Source: Stictocephala bisonia (lineage: Eukaryota > Arthropoda > Insecta > Hemiptera > Membracidae). From it: a stretch of DNA of 64,000 nucleotides. This document shows, in pieces, positions 51,069 to 62,390 of the stretch. A model generated the notes under the pieces. The model did not search any database. It was not told the origin of the DNA and worked only from the letters and a program-made list of their open reading frames with translations. The position numbers were made by a program, and so were the translations under genes. Numbering within the stretch: position 1 is the stretch's first letter; each line of letters begins with the position of its first letter. The DNA lies in NCBI GenBank assembly GCA_035578905.1, contig JAQJVL010000545.1, forward strand, positions 145,001-209,000, written 5' to 3'.

Positions 51069-52205
51069 AAACGACAACACTGATTTTTTTAAAAGTTTAT
51101 GCTTGAATATAAGTCTCGATTAGGTGTATTTGAGTTACACTGAAAAGCGAACGAATCCAGTTTTCCTGTCAAATGCTATAAACACGTAACGTAAAATCTA
51201 TAATGAATTTCATGTCATGGAGTGAGTTTTCTAAAGATTGGTTGGATAGTTATCAATATTCAATTTATAATTTATTTGATTATGATTAGGTTTATTGATC
51301 TTCAAGGATTGTAATATATGTAAAGTCACATCGTTATGAATTGTAATATTTATGAGTTTTTCGATGTGGTGTACATAGAATGTGATATTATCATTTATTA
51401 CAATTTACCTAGTGATATTCTTCTTTTTTGATTAGTTAGCCCTGGGGTTGGTTTGCAGTGGTTTATTCGTTCTGTTTCTTTTCTGCCTTCCTTTTGATAT
51501 GTACATATGAAACACAATTTAGATCGTTTATGAATTGAGCCATGTAATTCAGCCCAGGTATTCCACTGATTTTTTCCTTCAACGAGACCTTCTACATCTT
51601 TGATAATGTCATTCTACGTACTAAATGCCCAATTATCTTGTCTCACCTTGTTTGGATGGTTGTAATGTTTCTCGCCATAATGATCTTTCTAATCCCACTC
51701 ATCTAAAAACCTCGTCTGTGACTTCCAACCCAACTAATTTTCAACATTCTTCGATAGTACTGAGTCTCTTTGAGATTTTTCTTGTCTTGATTACCAGCCA
51801 TCAATGTTTAACACTTGTACAGTGCTAAACTCCAGAAATAGGATTTGATAAATCTTTTCTCACGCATAAACTAGTATATTTTTTCGTGGTATTTAAGGTC
51901 ATTTTAGCTTTATGCAGTTATTTATCTCTCTTTTTCTTTTACCGTCACTATTAATTATGTTTCTTTAATATGTGAACTTTTCCCCAGATACTACTCCTTC
52001 AATTGCAATGTGTAACCTTTAGGTCTTATCTACTGTGAATCGGTCTTATCTTTTGTGAATCCCTCTGGTCTGAGGAAGGTGAGCGTGGTTCACCGAAATC
52101 GATCACCATAATATTCGTGCATTTTGTACTTGTATTGTAATATATTTGTACATTTTGTGCTTATATTGTAATAAATTTGTGTTGTGTGACGTTTACTTGT
52201 ACTGT
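51069..52205. other. Unique AT-rich DNA preceding the 105-bp array
   Basis: No gene is supported. Near 52010-52180 there are small local duplications (TCTTATCTACTGTGAATC / TCTTATCTTTTGTGAATC and two ATATTGTAATA..TTTGT blocks). Confidence 0.45.
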
Positions 52206-52950
52206 CTTACCTTTGTTCAGATTTACATACCATCGATTTTGCATTCTAAGTATGTAAACTCTTATACTTCTCCAGTACTTCTTCTCCAGCTGTGATGTAT
52301 AACCTTGATTCTTGCCTTTGTTCAGATTTACATACCATCGATTTTGCATTCTATGTATGTAAACTCTTATACTTCTCCAGTACTTCTTCTTCAGCTGTGA
52401 TGTATAACCTTGATTCTTGCCTTTGTTCAGATTTACATACCATCGATTTTGCATTCAATGTATGTAAACTCTTATACTTCTCCAGTACTTCCTCTCCAGC
52501 TGTGATGTATAACCTTGATTCTTGCCTTTGTTCAGATTTATATACCATCGATTTTGCATTCTAAGTATGTAAACTCTTATACTTCTCCAGTACTTCTTCT
52601 CCAGCTGTGATGTATAACCTTGATTCTTGCCTTTGTTCAGATTTATATACCATCGATTTTGCATTCTAAGTATGTAAACTCTTATACTTCTCCAGTACTT
52701 CTTCTCCAGCTGTGATGTATAACCTTGATTCTTGCCTTTTTTCAGATTTATATACCATCGATTTTGCATTCTAAGTGTGTAAACTCTTATACTTCTCCAG
52801 TACTTCTTCTCCAGCTGTGATGTATAACCTTGATTCTTGCCTTTGTTCAGATTTACATACCATCGATTTTGCATTCTAAGTATGTAAACTCTTACACTTC
52901 TCCAGTACTTCTTCTCCAGCTGTGATGTACCTTGATTCTTGCCTTTGTTC
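52206..52950. repeat. 105-bp tandem array, 7 units plus a partial one
   Basis: TTCAGATTTA recurs at 52216, 52321, 52426, 52531, 52636, 52741 and 52846, exactly 105 bp apart. Unit words are CATACCATCGATTTTGCATT, GTATGTAAACTCTTATACTT, CTCCAGTACTTCTTCTCCAG and TGTATAACCTTGATTCTTGC. The last unit loses 5 bases and decays into unique DNA. Because 105 is divisible by 3, the array is open in several frames on both strands. The 35-residue periodic translations are a consequence of this, and no start context, splice site or flanking coding sequence supports a real protein. Confidence 0.93.
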
Positions 52951-53998
52951 CCTTCTACATATTATTAATTTTGCTTTCTTTCTCTTTATCTTTATGTAGA
53001 ATTTTTCTTGGACAGCTCTGTCCATTTAATTAAGTATGTTTTCAGGTTAGTGATAATATAAAGAAAGATTGTTCAATGCTTCTTAGTATATGGTACATAT
53101 CCTGTGACTAGATATGGATGGTTTGAATTGTTTAGTATATTCAGGGTCATAGCAGCCCCTTGACGGACGTTTCCCATTATTATTGATGGGCTCTGATACA
53201 TCTAAAGATCAAAGATGCAGCACCCTGCTGATATTAATTCGAGTATTTTGTTACAGAGGGATTGGATTTTGTGCAATCTTAATAATAGATTTATATTCAT
53301 GAAAACCTTTTAAGCTGAGTTACTTTAATATTATTGACAAATAACCTCAACCTATACAACACCAGTAATCGGTCCATCAATCCACGAACCAGTCACGAGT
53401 TGAACCCATGATGGCGTCACTGTTCAAGAAAAAACAAGTGTGCTAATGTTGAAATATTCTTTAAAATTTACTCAATTGTCATAAGTTATTTAACTAGGTA
53501 TTTTATTTCAAATATTAACAACATTTAATTGATTTGTATTAATTAAATTTAATTATTGTAAATGGTCATACTGACTATGTATGATTTTTTTTAATTTGGT
53601 AATTTTGATGATTTTATGCTGTAAAGTTTTTGATATGAAGACTATCTTTTTTATTAATGACGCAGAAAATATTATTTGCTGTATTGTTGTTTGTTATATT
53701 ATTTCTCTCCAGCCTGTTAAATTTGTTTAAGATTTTAAAACGAGTATCTTAATTTACAGAATTGATCTGTTATACTGTATATCCTATAAATGAGTTACCT
53801 TTAATGTACTCCCTATATTATTGTATATAACGAATTAAACAATACAAAATTATTATACTATTCCTATTTTATCTCAAATATATAAATTTACAACGGCTAT
53901 TTTACCAAGTTTTATACTAACTAATACTAAAACTTTTTGATTTTCCCAATATTTTCAGTAGTAGTTAGTTCAGAGAGTAGTTAGTTCTCTACAAAAAT
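52951..53998. other. Unique AT-rich DNA, no supported gene
   Basis: Nothing recognisable. A direct AGTAGTTAGTTC duplication occurs near 53959-53988, just left of the next array. Confidence 0.45.
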
Positions 53999-54142
53999 CC
54001 CACCCACCCACCTATAACATACGGTGGAATTGACCCACCCTCCCACCTATACACGTACGATGGTATTGATCTACCCACCCACCCATACACGTACGGTGGA
54101 ATTGACCCACCCACCCACCCATACACATACGTTAGTATTGAT
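53999..54142. repeat. ~36-bp CCCACC-rich minisatellite, ~3.6 units
   Basis: Units consist of a CCCACC run, then CCTATACACGTACG, then (A/G)TGG(A/T)ATTGA. Unit length is 35-37 bp. The plus strand is very C-rich compared with its surroundings. Confidence 0.85.
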
Positions 54143-55597
54143 TTTAATTTTATTTTTGTTTAAACGTGTTTGTAATATTTTCATAGTTTCCACAACAATT
54201 ATCTTTATAAAAATTCTGTAAAATCACTTTTCGTTTATTTTTTATATTAAAAAATATCACAGTAGATGTGTTGATGGTTTATTAGGTAGAACATTCCACC
54301 CTTTGTACTCATACTAATGAGATAGGCTGATTGTTGCCTGTTCTTATGTAAATTGTTTTTAGGCCATTTCCTGTTGTATCTTGTAGTTTCTTGTTCTAAT
54401 TTAATTTGCAATAAAACTTAATGTAACTTCTAACTCAACTAATTATTGCAGATAATTCCTACATTCCCACTGTACTTGCAATGCTGTTTGCAAAATTCAA
54501 CAGACTATTATCTTAATGTTATCGAGTTCTTCTTTATAATCACTTCACCTTACTTTAAACATCACCTTTAAGGTGCCTAACAATTATTAAAATAGTAATA
54601 AAGGGAAATGGCTTTACCAATACACTAAAAAGTGTAACAATTACTAAGGTTAGTCCTAAAAGGTCATCTCATACTCGTACCCATTAATAATGTCACAATT
54701 ATATTTTAGTGATAAAAATCACAATTTCAGTGGTTCTTTTAGAACCAGAAACAGTTTAATTAAAATGGTACCTAAATGATGGACTGCCCAAAGAGTCTGT
54801 TCTTGTCCCTCTTTTATTCAATGTATATGGTTCAATGTATTTTCTACATCCCCGCCACAAAGTCAAGAAAATTCATATACGCCGATTGTGGCTCTCGCAA
54901 CTCAATAATTCGACTTAAATAGCATGCCTTGTTTTTTATTAATATTATTAAGGGATATTTTTGGTAAAAAGAGATATTTTGCCTCTTTTATTCAGACATT
55001 AAACTGAACTTGGTTAATTAGTTTACTATATATTATTTAAAAACCTGCCAATTCTTAGCTATTCTGAGCTTGCAAGCCTTGAGGCAAAGGAACCTGGGGA
55101 GTTATACGAGTATATAAATGCTTCTGAATTTATGATTATAGTTTGGCTCCTTTTTTAAGGGGAGACATAATTAATAGCGTCCGTGGGTCTGGTGGCGGGA
55201 GCTAGGGCCTGAGGCCGGCGTTCCCACGGCGCTATTGTTTATAAACAACCACCTCCGTGTGTCGCCGTCCAGCGCCTCAAATGGATCTCCTTTCAACTGG
55301 CTTCATTTAGGCTTAATGAGTTTTGCATCACGAAATGGTCACTTCTGTTGCTCATTGAATGGGGTATTTCGACAGCCTTTTTAGTAGGGGTTAAAACAAT
55401 GATTATATCAGAGGTTAAGCACTCGGCTTGGATAAAAATATTACAACATTTCTACTCCACGTAGATAACGATATAAGTTTTTAAAGTATAACTAAAGTAG
55501 TTTATGTAAATAAATATCACAAAATATATTGATCCTCTTCTTTTTTTCTGTTATTTTTTCTATTTAAAAATAGTTTATTTTCTTGTGGTTCATTATA
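54143..55597. other. AT-rich DNA with a CpG-rich island at 55.16-55.40 kb
   Basis: Most of this interval is AT-rich and featureless. Bases 55175-55300 stand out: high GC with several CpGs (AGCGTCCGTGGGTC, GAGGCCGGCGTTCCCACGGCGC, GTGTGTCGCCGTCC, written here as separate short words). About 100 bp of balanced, non-repetitive sequence follows. This could be a conserved regulatory element or promoter fragment. No ORF or splice signal confirms it. Confidence 0.4.
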
Positions 55598-56100
55598 CAG
55601 GGTGAGTCTCTACTGACACCATTAAATTTACCTGTTTGTTGTACTCACAAAAAGGAACAAAAAAGTCTATGTTAATCTGTGTCCGATTCTCAACCGTTTG
55701 GTTGTAAGGGCTCATATTGTGTGTTTTTAAAATTACTTGACATTAACTCACTGATTGAGCTACAAAAACCAAAGCAAAACACCTATCAGATTTTTATTAA
55801 TACCATTGAAAAGATCGTTAACTTCTCTATAAATGTCAATTATTTTGCAAGCAAACGTAAATAAAAACTAGGTTTCCTAAGAGGAAGTTTATTAAACAAA
55901 TATGTAACATATTTTTTTCTCCAATTGTTTAAGACCCCATATCAGCACATAAATGTAGTCTAATTTGTAAAGTTAAGTAGAAAACTTTTCTCACTAATAA
56001 ACTTGTAATAGATGTATAATTTAATTGGGTTGAATATCATGAAACCAAAAATAACACCTAAAATATTTCATAAAACATGGTTTATTCGGTTGCACTTAAC
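55598..56100 (+). repeat. Left terminal inverted repeat of the mariner-like element
   Basis: 503 bp, reverse complement of 57403-57906 with scattered mismatches. It begins CAGGGTGAGTCTC, and the inner boundary follows TTCGGTTGCACTTAAC. The short ORFs in this arm (for example 55679-55864) have mirror-image counterparts in the other arm and are not genes. Confidence 0.9.
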
Positions 56101-56420
56101 TACCAAATTCAACCTGTGTCTGTTTTTTTTTTTTTTTTTTTTTGCATGTAACTTCCATAATGAGCTGATTGAACTATTATTTGAAATCCGCTGTTACACT
56201 TTTATTATTATTCTGTACCTGAAATCAGCTGTTGTAAATATTACCCCATTTTGAACAATATTTACTCATATTAGTCTGTACAAACACAAATCATCTTCTT
56301 TGGACAATTTGGAAATATTTATTGAAACTTTTATTTTTATACTTAAGCATAATTAGCTTAAAATTAGTGAGGGTATTAGCATTTGTTCTATTGTGTCATA
56401 GAGAATACATTTGTTGATTT

Positions 56421-57309
56421 CCAGAGAGAAGAATTCCTGATGTAAGAACATTTGTAAGGGTTCATAATTTTCTGCGTGAAACTGGTAGATTTCCAGTCAA
56501 TGACCGCTAGGTTGGTAACATCTTACAAGATGTTGGGTTAGAGGAAGCTGTACTTGCCCAAGTCAAAAGAGATCCAAGAACAAGTACAAGAAGAATTGCT
56601 ACTGAATGTGTAGTAAGTCAGTCGTTTGTGTCGAGACTCTTGGGTAAAAATCAAATACACCCATGCCACTTTACTCGTGTCCAGACAATTGAACCCAGAG
56701 ACCCTCCTCTGAGACGTCAATTTTGTCAATGGGTTTTACAGCATGATAATGCAGATTTTCTTAAAACAATCTTGTAGACAGACGAATCTACATTCACACG
56801 AGACGGTGTTTTTAACTACTACAATGAACACTTCTATGACACTGAAAGCCCACATCTTTGTCGTGAATCACGGAGCCAAACTAGGTTTAAGTTAAACGTG
56901 TGGGTTGGACTGATAGGAGACAAGCTGATAGGTCCCTACATTGATCTCCCTACATCATTAACTGGAGTTCAATACCATCAATTTCTAAATAATATCCTAC
57001 CAGACCTTCTCGAAGACTTGCCGTTGGAATTGCGTCGGCGCATTATTTACCAGGCAGATGGAGCACCACCACACTTCAACATGTGCTGTTGCTTGGCCAC
57101 CACGGTCCCCTGACCTCAACCCTTTTGATTACTACGTCTGGGGTTCTTTGAAGTAAGAAGTGTACGGAAGTCCAGTACAAACAGCCGAAGAATTGAAACA
57201 TCGAAATGTCGTCGCGTCGTTAGACGCCTTAGAAATGAAATCAATCTAAAGGCAAATGTAAGGGAGTTAGGAACCGAGTCCGTACCTGCAAAATGGTGGA
57301 CATATTGAA
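56421..57309 (+). pseudogene. Degenerate mariner-type DDE transposase
   Basis: The frame starting at 56421 reads a helix-turn-helix-like N-terminal part (ETGRFPVND; then DPRTSTRRIATE and SQSFVSRLL, a typical second HTH). The RNase H-like catalytic core follows: TDEST with the first Asp at 56781-56783, LNVWVGL, LIGPY, and QADGAPPH with the second Asp at 57057-57059. The frame then shifts by +1, and WPPRSPDLNPFDYYVWG gives the third acidic residue, Asp at 57127-57129. Defects are in-frame stops at 56508-56510, 56775-56777 and 57154-57156, and a deletion with frameshift between the second and third Asp. That deletion leaves about 22 residues between them where mariner-type enzymes have 34 or more. 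The first HTH also seems incomplete. This copy cannot make active enzyme. Confidence 0.88.
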
Positions 57310-57402
57310 CACTTATTAAAGTAGTTTTTGTTATAATAAAGCAGATTATCTAAATATTACATTTATCATGTTTTTTATTTCGTAAAGACTGACAATTTCT
57401 TT

Positions 57403-57906
57403 GTTAAGTACAACCGAATGAACCATGTTTCATGAAATATTTTAGGTGTTATTTTTGGTTTCATTAATCCAACCCAATTAAATTATACATCTATTCCAAG
57501 CTTATTAGTGAGAAAAGTTTTCTACTCAAATTTACATTAAATTAGATTACATTTATGTGCTGATATGGGGTCTTAAACAATTGGAGAAAAATAAATGTTG
57601 CATATTTGTTTAATAAACTTCCTCTAGGAAATCTAGTTTTTATTTACGTTTGCTTGCAAAATAATTGACATTTATAGAGAAGTTAACGATCTTTTCAATG
57701 GTATTAATAAGAATCTGATAGGTGTTTTGCTTTGGTTTTTGTAGCTCAATCAGTGAGTTAATGTCAAGTAATTTTAAAAACACACAATATTAGCCCTTAC
57801 AACCAAACGGTTGAGAATCGGACACAGGTTAATATGGACTTTTTTGTTCCTTTTTGTGAGTAAAACAAACAGGTAAATTTAATGGTGTCAGTAGAGACTC
57901 ACCCTG
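57403..57906 (-). repeat. Right terminal inverted repeat of the mariner-like element
   Basis: 504 bp, reverse complement of the left arm. The outer end is GAGACTCACCCTG followed by the TA target duplication. The inner boundary is at GTTAAGTACAACCGAA. Confidence 0.9.
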
Positions 57907-58111
57907 TATATTTTTATATATTTATATAAGTTCATTATATATATTTATTTAGATCGTATGAAAAATGTTTGGTTTTTTTCTCAACGCATGTACAAATATA
58001 TATTCATGATCACTAACAAAAATGTAAATTGGATTTAAAAACATTTATCAGGAAAAAAATCGAAATAATTCATACATATAGAATGACCTTCCATAAAAGA
58101 TCAAAATTTAC

Positions 58112-59010
58112 CAGATACATCTCCAGACATCCTGATACCCTACCACATACATCTCAAGACATGCTGATACCCTACCACATAGACCTAAACGACATCCTGA
58201 TACCCTACCACGTACATCTTAAGATATCCTGATACCCTACCACATACATCTCAAGACATGCTGATACCCTACCACATACACCTCAACGACATCCTGATAC
58301 CCTACCACGTACATCTTAAGATATCCTGATACCCTACCACATACATCTCAAGACCTGCTGATACCCTACCACATACACCTCAACGACATCCTGATACCCT
58401 ACCACGTACATCTTAAGATATCCTGATACCCTACCACATACACCTCAACGACATCCTAATACCCTACCACGTACATCTCAACGACATCCTAACGCCCTAC
58501 CACGTACATCTTAAAATATCTTGATACCCTACCACATACGCCTCAACGACATCCTGATACCCTACCACATATATCTCAATGATATCATGATACTCTACCA
58601 CATACATTTCCAGATATTCTGAAACCCTACCACATACACCTCAACAACATCCTGATACCCTACCACATATATCTCAACGACATCATGATACCCTACCACA
58701 TACATCTCCAGATATTCTAAAACCCTATTACATACACCTCAACGACATCCTGATACCCTGCCACATATATCTCAACGACATCATGATACCCTACCACATA
58801 CATCTCCAGATATTCTGAAACCCTACCACATACATCTCAACGACATCCTGATACCCTGCCACATATATCTCAACGACATCATGATACCCTACCACATACA
58901 TCTCCAGATATTCTGAAACCCTACCACATACATCTCAACGACATCCTGATACCCTACCACATACACCTCAACGTCATCCTGATACCCTACCATATACATC
59001 TCCAGACATG
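58112..59010. repeat. 32-33 bp tandem minisatellite, ~27 units
   Basis: Unit: CTGATACCCTACCACATACA followed by (T/C)CTCAA(C/G)GACATC. Lengths alternate between 32 and 33 bp because of an extra base in the CAACGACATC form. Subtypes include CCACGTACATCTTAAGATAT, CCACATATATCTCAACGACA, and a block of CTCCAGATATTCTGAAACCC. Subtypes are grouped in two- to four-unit blocks that repeat, for example near 58.6-58.95 kb. Confidence 0.93.
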
Positions 59011-60112
59011 AATTTATTTCCAAAAGCAAAAATACAAATGCTTTACTTGGTAATGTCGTGGGAGCGGTTGGCCATGTGGAGGATGAGGTGTGCTTTAAGA
59101 GTTGAACTCAAGAAGAACACTGAAGAATGTTTGTAGCACACTTTTATTGATGTAAAACAGAATAAAATTCTAAACAGTATAATGTTGCTTAATTAATCCC
59201 AATAAAATATTTACTATGTGAAACTTGAATAAACTATTAAATTGACATTTGAAATTTAGAACTTTATAACTCTACTTTTAGTACTTTATAACAATCAGCT
59301 TAAACAGACTTGAACTTTCAAACAGTTACACTTCTACTTCTTGAGCGCGAGGTGACCGCGGTCGGCAGTCTGCAGAGACTGATACACGTTCACTCTCTCG
59401 CAGGCCTAACATTAACATTAGTCATTATGATGTACATTAAAAGATCGTCTGAGCTTGACGGTCTCTAGATTACTATGTAAACAATGAGCAAAGCTCAGCT
59501 AACGGCTATTGATTCAGTGACAGTTGTGCTTCATTGCCTTATAACTACCATTCATTACTGAGTAAACTAAACTAATAGTAGTCAAACACATAGATTTAAC
59601 TGCTACGTTCTATAAACTGGATTTACAATACAACTGAAAATATAATAAATTGTATATATATATATATATAATTGTAATAAAATATGACTTATCTTACAAC
59701 AGTAACAGCTGGAAATTAAATGACAACTTTTACCAGGAATGTGGCCATATTTAATTAAAGAACATAACAATATTATAAACATGAAATACCTAATGAGTCT
59801 AGGCACAGATATTACATAAAACAGTTGACATCTGCAAATAAATAATCATAGAATTTATACTAAGAAGTGACAATTCAATAAAAAATACTGCTGCTTAATG
59901 AGCTATTTAAAAATACGCTACATAAAAACAATTTGTTTAGAAAAATAAATATGCATTAAAATCTTACTTTGATAAAAGCTGATGAAAAACAAATTTGCAA
60001 AAGGAGTTCAGAACTTGTACACATTTTATATCATTTGGCAAACAATTAAAGTATTTTGGTCCCAAGTACAGAAAGGAATGTTTGAAAATCGATCTTTTAA
60101 CTTTTGTTCTTT
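59011..60112. other. Unique DNA between related minisatellites
   Basis: A GC-richer piece near 59340-59410 (GAGGTGACCGCGGTCGGC) and a TA dinucleotide run at about 59653-59670 are the only notable items. No coding region is supported. An AAGAACACTGAAGAATG..CACACTTTTATTGATG stretch near 59110-59150 could be a transposon or UTR remnant, but this is not demonstrable. Confidence 0.4.
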
Positions 60113-60199
60113 TGACATCCTGATACCCTACCACATGCATCTCAGTGACATCCTTATACCCTATAACATACTTCTCCAGACATCCTGATACCTGGTCAC
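60113..60199. repeat. Detached units of the 32-33 bp minisatellite
   Basis: About 2.5 units (GACATCCTGATACCCTACCA, GACATCCTTATACCCTATAA, GACATCCTGATACCTGGTCA) lie 1.1 kb from the main array. The last one changes into the CCTGGTA-type unit of the next array, suggesting the two arrays share an origin. Confidence 0.8.
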
Positions 60200-60202
60200 A
60201 TT

Positions 60203-60540
60203 AATAAACAATCGCCATTATAACCGGGTACTATGTAATATACTCAAGCCATTTCCCGATAACACGATATTTGCTCATATAAATAAACCATCTCTACGAC
60301 AACTTATATTTGGTCACAAGCAAAAACCATCTCCACGACAACCTGGTATTAAATGACATCAATAAACCATCCCCAGTGGAACCTGGTACTATTTTACATA
60401 ACAAAAACCATCTCCACGACAACCTGGTATTATGTTACATCCATGAACCATCTCCAGTGGAACCTGGTACTCTTTTACATAACAAAAAACCATCATCAGG
60501 AAAACCTGGACACATACAAAAACCATCTCCACAACCATAG
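60203..60540. repeat. ~40-bp minisatellite, ~8 units
   Basis: Core AACCATCTCC, ACGACAACCTGGTATTA or AGTGGAACCTGGTACT, then a variable ACAT-AA linker. AACCATC starts near 60325, 60365, 60406, 60446 and 60488, so the period is about 40 bp. The CACGACAA and CAGTGGAA types alternate, giving an 80-bp two-unit higher-order period in the centre. The left units (60203-60320) are more diverged. Open frames across it are incidental. Confidence 0.8.
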
Positions 60541-61589
60541 GTCACTTAAATGCACCGTCCTTATGACAGCCAAATGTTTAACATTTGATTGCAAGTCACA
60601 GGCACAAATAATTTCTGTTTATCCTATGCACGGACCATCTTCGTGGTAAAATTTAGTTTCAATATAGTTTAATCGTAAACTATATATATCAAAAGAGCGA
60701 GGTGATAAACCTTACACAAATCCCTCAACTTGCCTGAACCTCTATCAACATAAGAGAAACATAGCAATACCAAACTTGACACAGATGTGTGTATTATGTT
60801 TCAGTATATATTTTAACTATTCATTAATTTTTCTATAACTATTTAAATGATTTTGGATAAATTATCTAGTAACAGGAATAAAAACACTCACTGTTAATTT
60901 TAGCAATCTTAGATTATGAGAATATTTTAACGAATTGGGGGGAAATAAGTCACATAAAATGAGCTCCGAAGTGGTGGGCACTACCCACCAAAGTGGTCAG
61001 AGTCCTTTTGTAGAAGAGTTCATGAACATTGTTGCTGACCTCCAGTAACTCCGGTTGAATGATGTACGAGTACATGCCCGTCCTGGATCGTGGTTCGTTA
61101 AACATTCCGAAGCATGTAGTCAGTAGGTGTGATAGGCCAACCAAATAGAGCGGGCTCTAGTCTCCGTGGGAACCTACTAGGAAGGGAGGTTATGGGATCA
61201 TCGTTGGAGTTGAGAGAAAAAATTACGTTATATGTATGGGATGAACATGTGACCTTAGAGACTAAAAGATTTACAGGTAGGATATAAGATGGCAGGAACT
61301 TTAACTTGATTATGATATAAATATCTGCTGAAAAATGTTAATTATAAAATAGCTTTTAACGCTGTAATATTACTAAAAAAGACAACCTATAAAGTGCATA
61401 TATTCCCAATTTAATTTTTTATAATTATATTGTTTACGTGTTCATAAACAAAGTAAGTGTACCTTACGTTTCAATTCAAATGTACTATGTTCAATCCAAG
61501 GAAATGTGTGGTATTTGTTTTCTTATATGTAATATTACTTAGTATATCTATATTATTGATTTGTGTACTTTTAAAAGTTTAGCAATGGT
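60541..61589. other. Unique DNA with a GC-balanced patch at 60.95-61.20 kb
   Basis: The patch 60950-61200 is clearly richer in GC than its surroundings. On the minus strand it has a 64-codon frame with even amino-acid composition, but no start context, splice sites or family resemblance I can name. It may be an old mobile-element or exon remnant. The rest is AT-rich and featureless. Confidence 0.35.
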
Positions 61590-62390
61590 TGCACATAAAG
61601 TGGGTTGGAGAGATTGTATAGCAGCATAGGTATATATTTGTTAAATGAGGATGACCCTTTATAGTGAAACATGTGCGTAAAGTGGTTTGAACAGATTGTA
61701 TAATGTTTTATAACAACATATTGCAATAGGATGGATAGGGGTCATTTTGTGACACGTGTAAGAAGTGTGACTAGAACATATTGTCTCATGTTTTATGAAG
61801 AAACATTTTCGTAAAATGAGGATGGCCCCACGATTATTATTCTAGTTACCATGGATGCCCTATAATGAATTATGTACGTAAAGTGGGTTGATCAGATTGT
61901 ATAATATTTTATAACAACATATTGCCATAGATGGAAGGAGGTGGTCCTTTTGTAACACGTGTAAAAAGTGTGGCTAGAACATATTGTCTCATGTTTTATG
62001 ACGAAACATTTTCGTAAAATGAGGATAGCCCTATAATGAATCATGTGCGTAAAGTGGTTTGATTAGTTTGTGTAATGTTTTATAACAACATATTGCCATA
62101 GGATGGATGGGGATCCCTTTGTAACACGTGTTAAAAGTGTGGCTAGAAAATATTTTCTCATGTTTTATGACGAAACATTTTCGTAAAATGAGGATGGGCC
62201 TATAATGAAACATGTGCGTAAAGTGGTTTGAACAGATTGTATAATGTTTTACAACAACATATTGCCATATGATGGATGGGGGTCCTTTTGTAACACGTGT
62301 ATGTAGGGTAGTTTCAACAGATTGTTTAATGATTTAGGATGTCTATATGTTCGTAGGATAGGGACAGCACTACAATGAAATATAAATAAT
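61590..62390. repeat. ~170-200 bp diverged tandem repeat, ~4-5 units
   Basis: The block GTAAAGTGG(T/G)TTGA.CAGATTG then TATAATGTTTTATAACAACA and TATTGCCATAGGATGG recurs at about 61677, 61878, 62049 and 62218, with partial units at 61597 and 62308. Between these lie TAACACGTGT..AAGTGTGGCTAGAA and CATGTTTTATGACGAAACAT then TTTTCGTAAAATGAGGATG. Unit length varies because of indels, so this is an old, unhomogenised tandem repeat. Confidence 0.82.

Larger units (their letters stand above)
55598..57906 (+). mobile_element. Tc1/mariner-superfamily transposon, long-TIR, inactive
   Basis: A 2309-bp element bounded by TA dinucleotides (55596-55597 and 57907-57908), the standard target duplication of the IS630/Tc1/mariner superfamily. 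Both ends begin CAGGGTGAGTCTCTACTGAC. The terminal inverted repeats are unusually long at about 503 bp and very similar, whereas the transposase between them is broken. The TIRs and TA duplications are intact, so the copy could in principle have been moved in trans by a related transposase. The high TIR similarity suggests it is not ancient. Confidence 0.9.

Noticed and set aside
52161..52874. Periodic ORFs on both strands as a repeat protein
   Set aside because: They follow from the 105-bp period being divisible by 3. Both strands are open and no flanking coding sequence exists.
54024..54221. Pro/Thr-rich ORF
   Set aside because: It is the translation of the CCCACC-rich 36-bp repeat running into AT-rich DNA.
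55679..56254. ORFs in the left TIR of the transposon
   Set aside because: They lie wholly or mostly in the terminal inverted repeat, or cross its inner edge and a poly-T run, and have no domain.
56538..56729. Minus-strand ORF inside the transposon
   Set aside because: It is the antisense shadow of the transposase remnant.
60310..60649. Overlapping ORFs of 76 and 98 codons
   Set aside because: They read through the 40-bp minisatellite in two frames, with repetitive His/Asn/Pro translation.
60950..61144. 64-codon minus-strand ORF with balanced composition
   Set aside because: It looked exon-like, but no convincing splice sites or family resemblance could be found. Left as an unassigned GC-richer patch.
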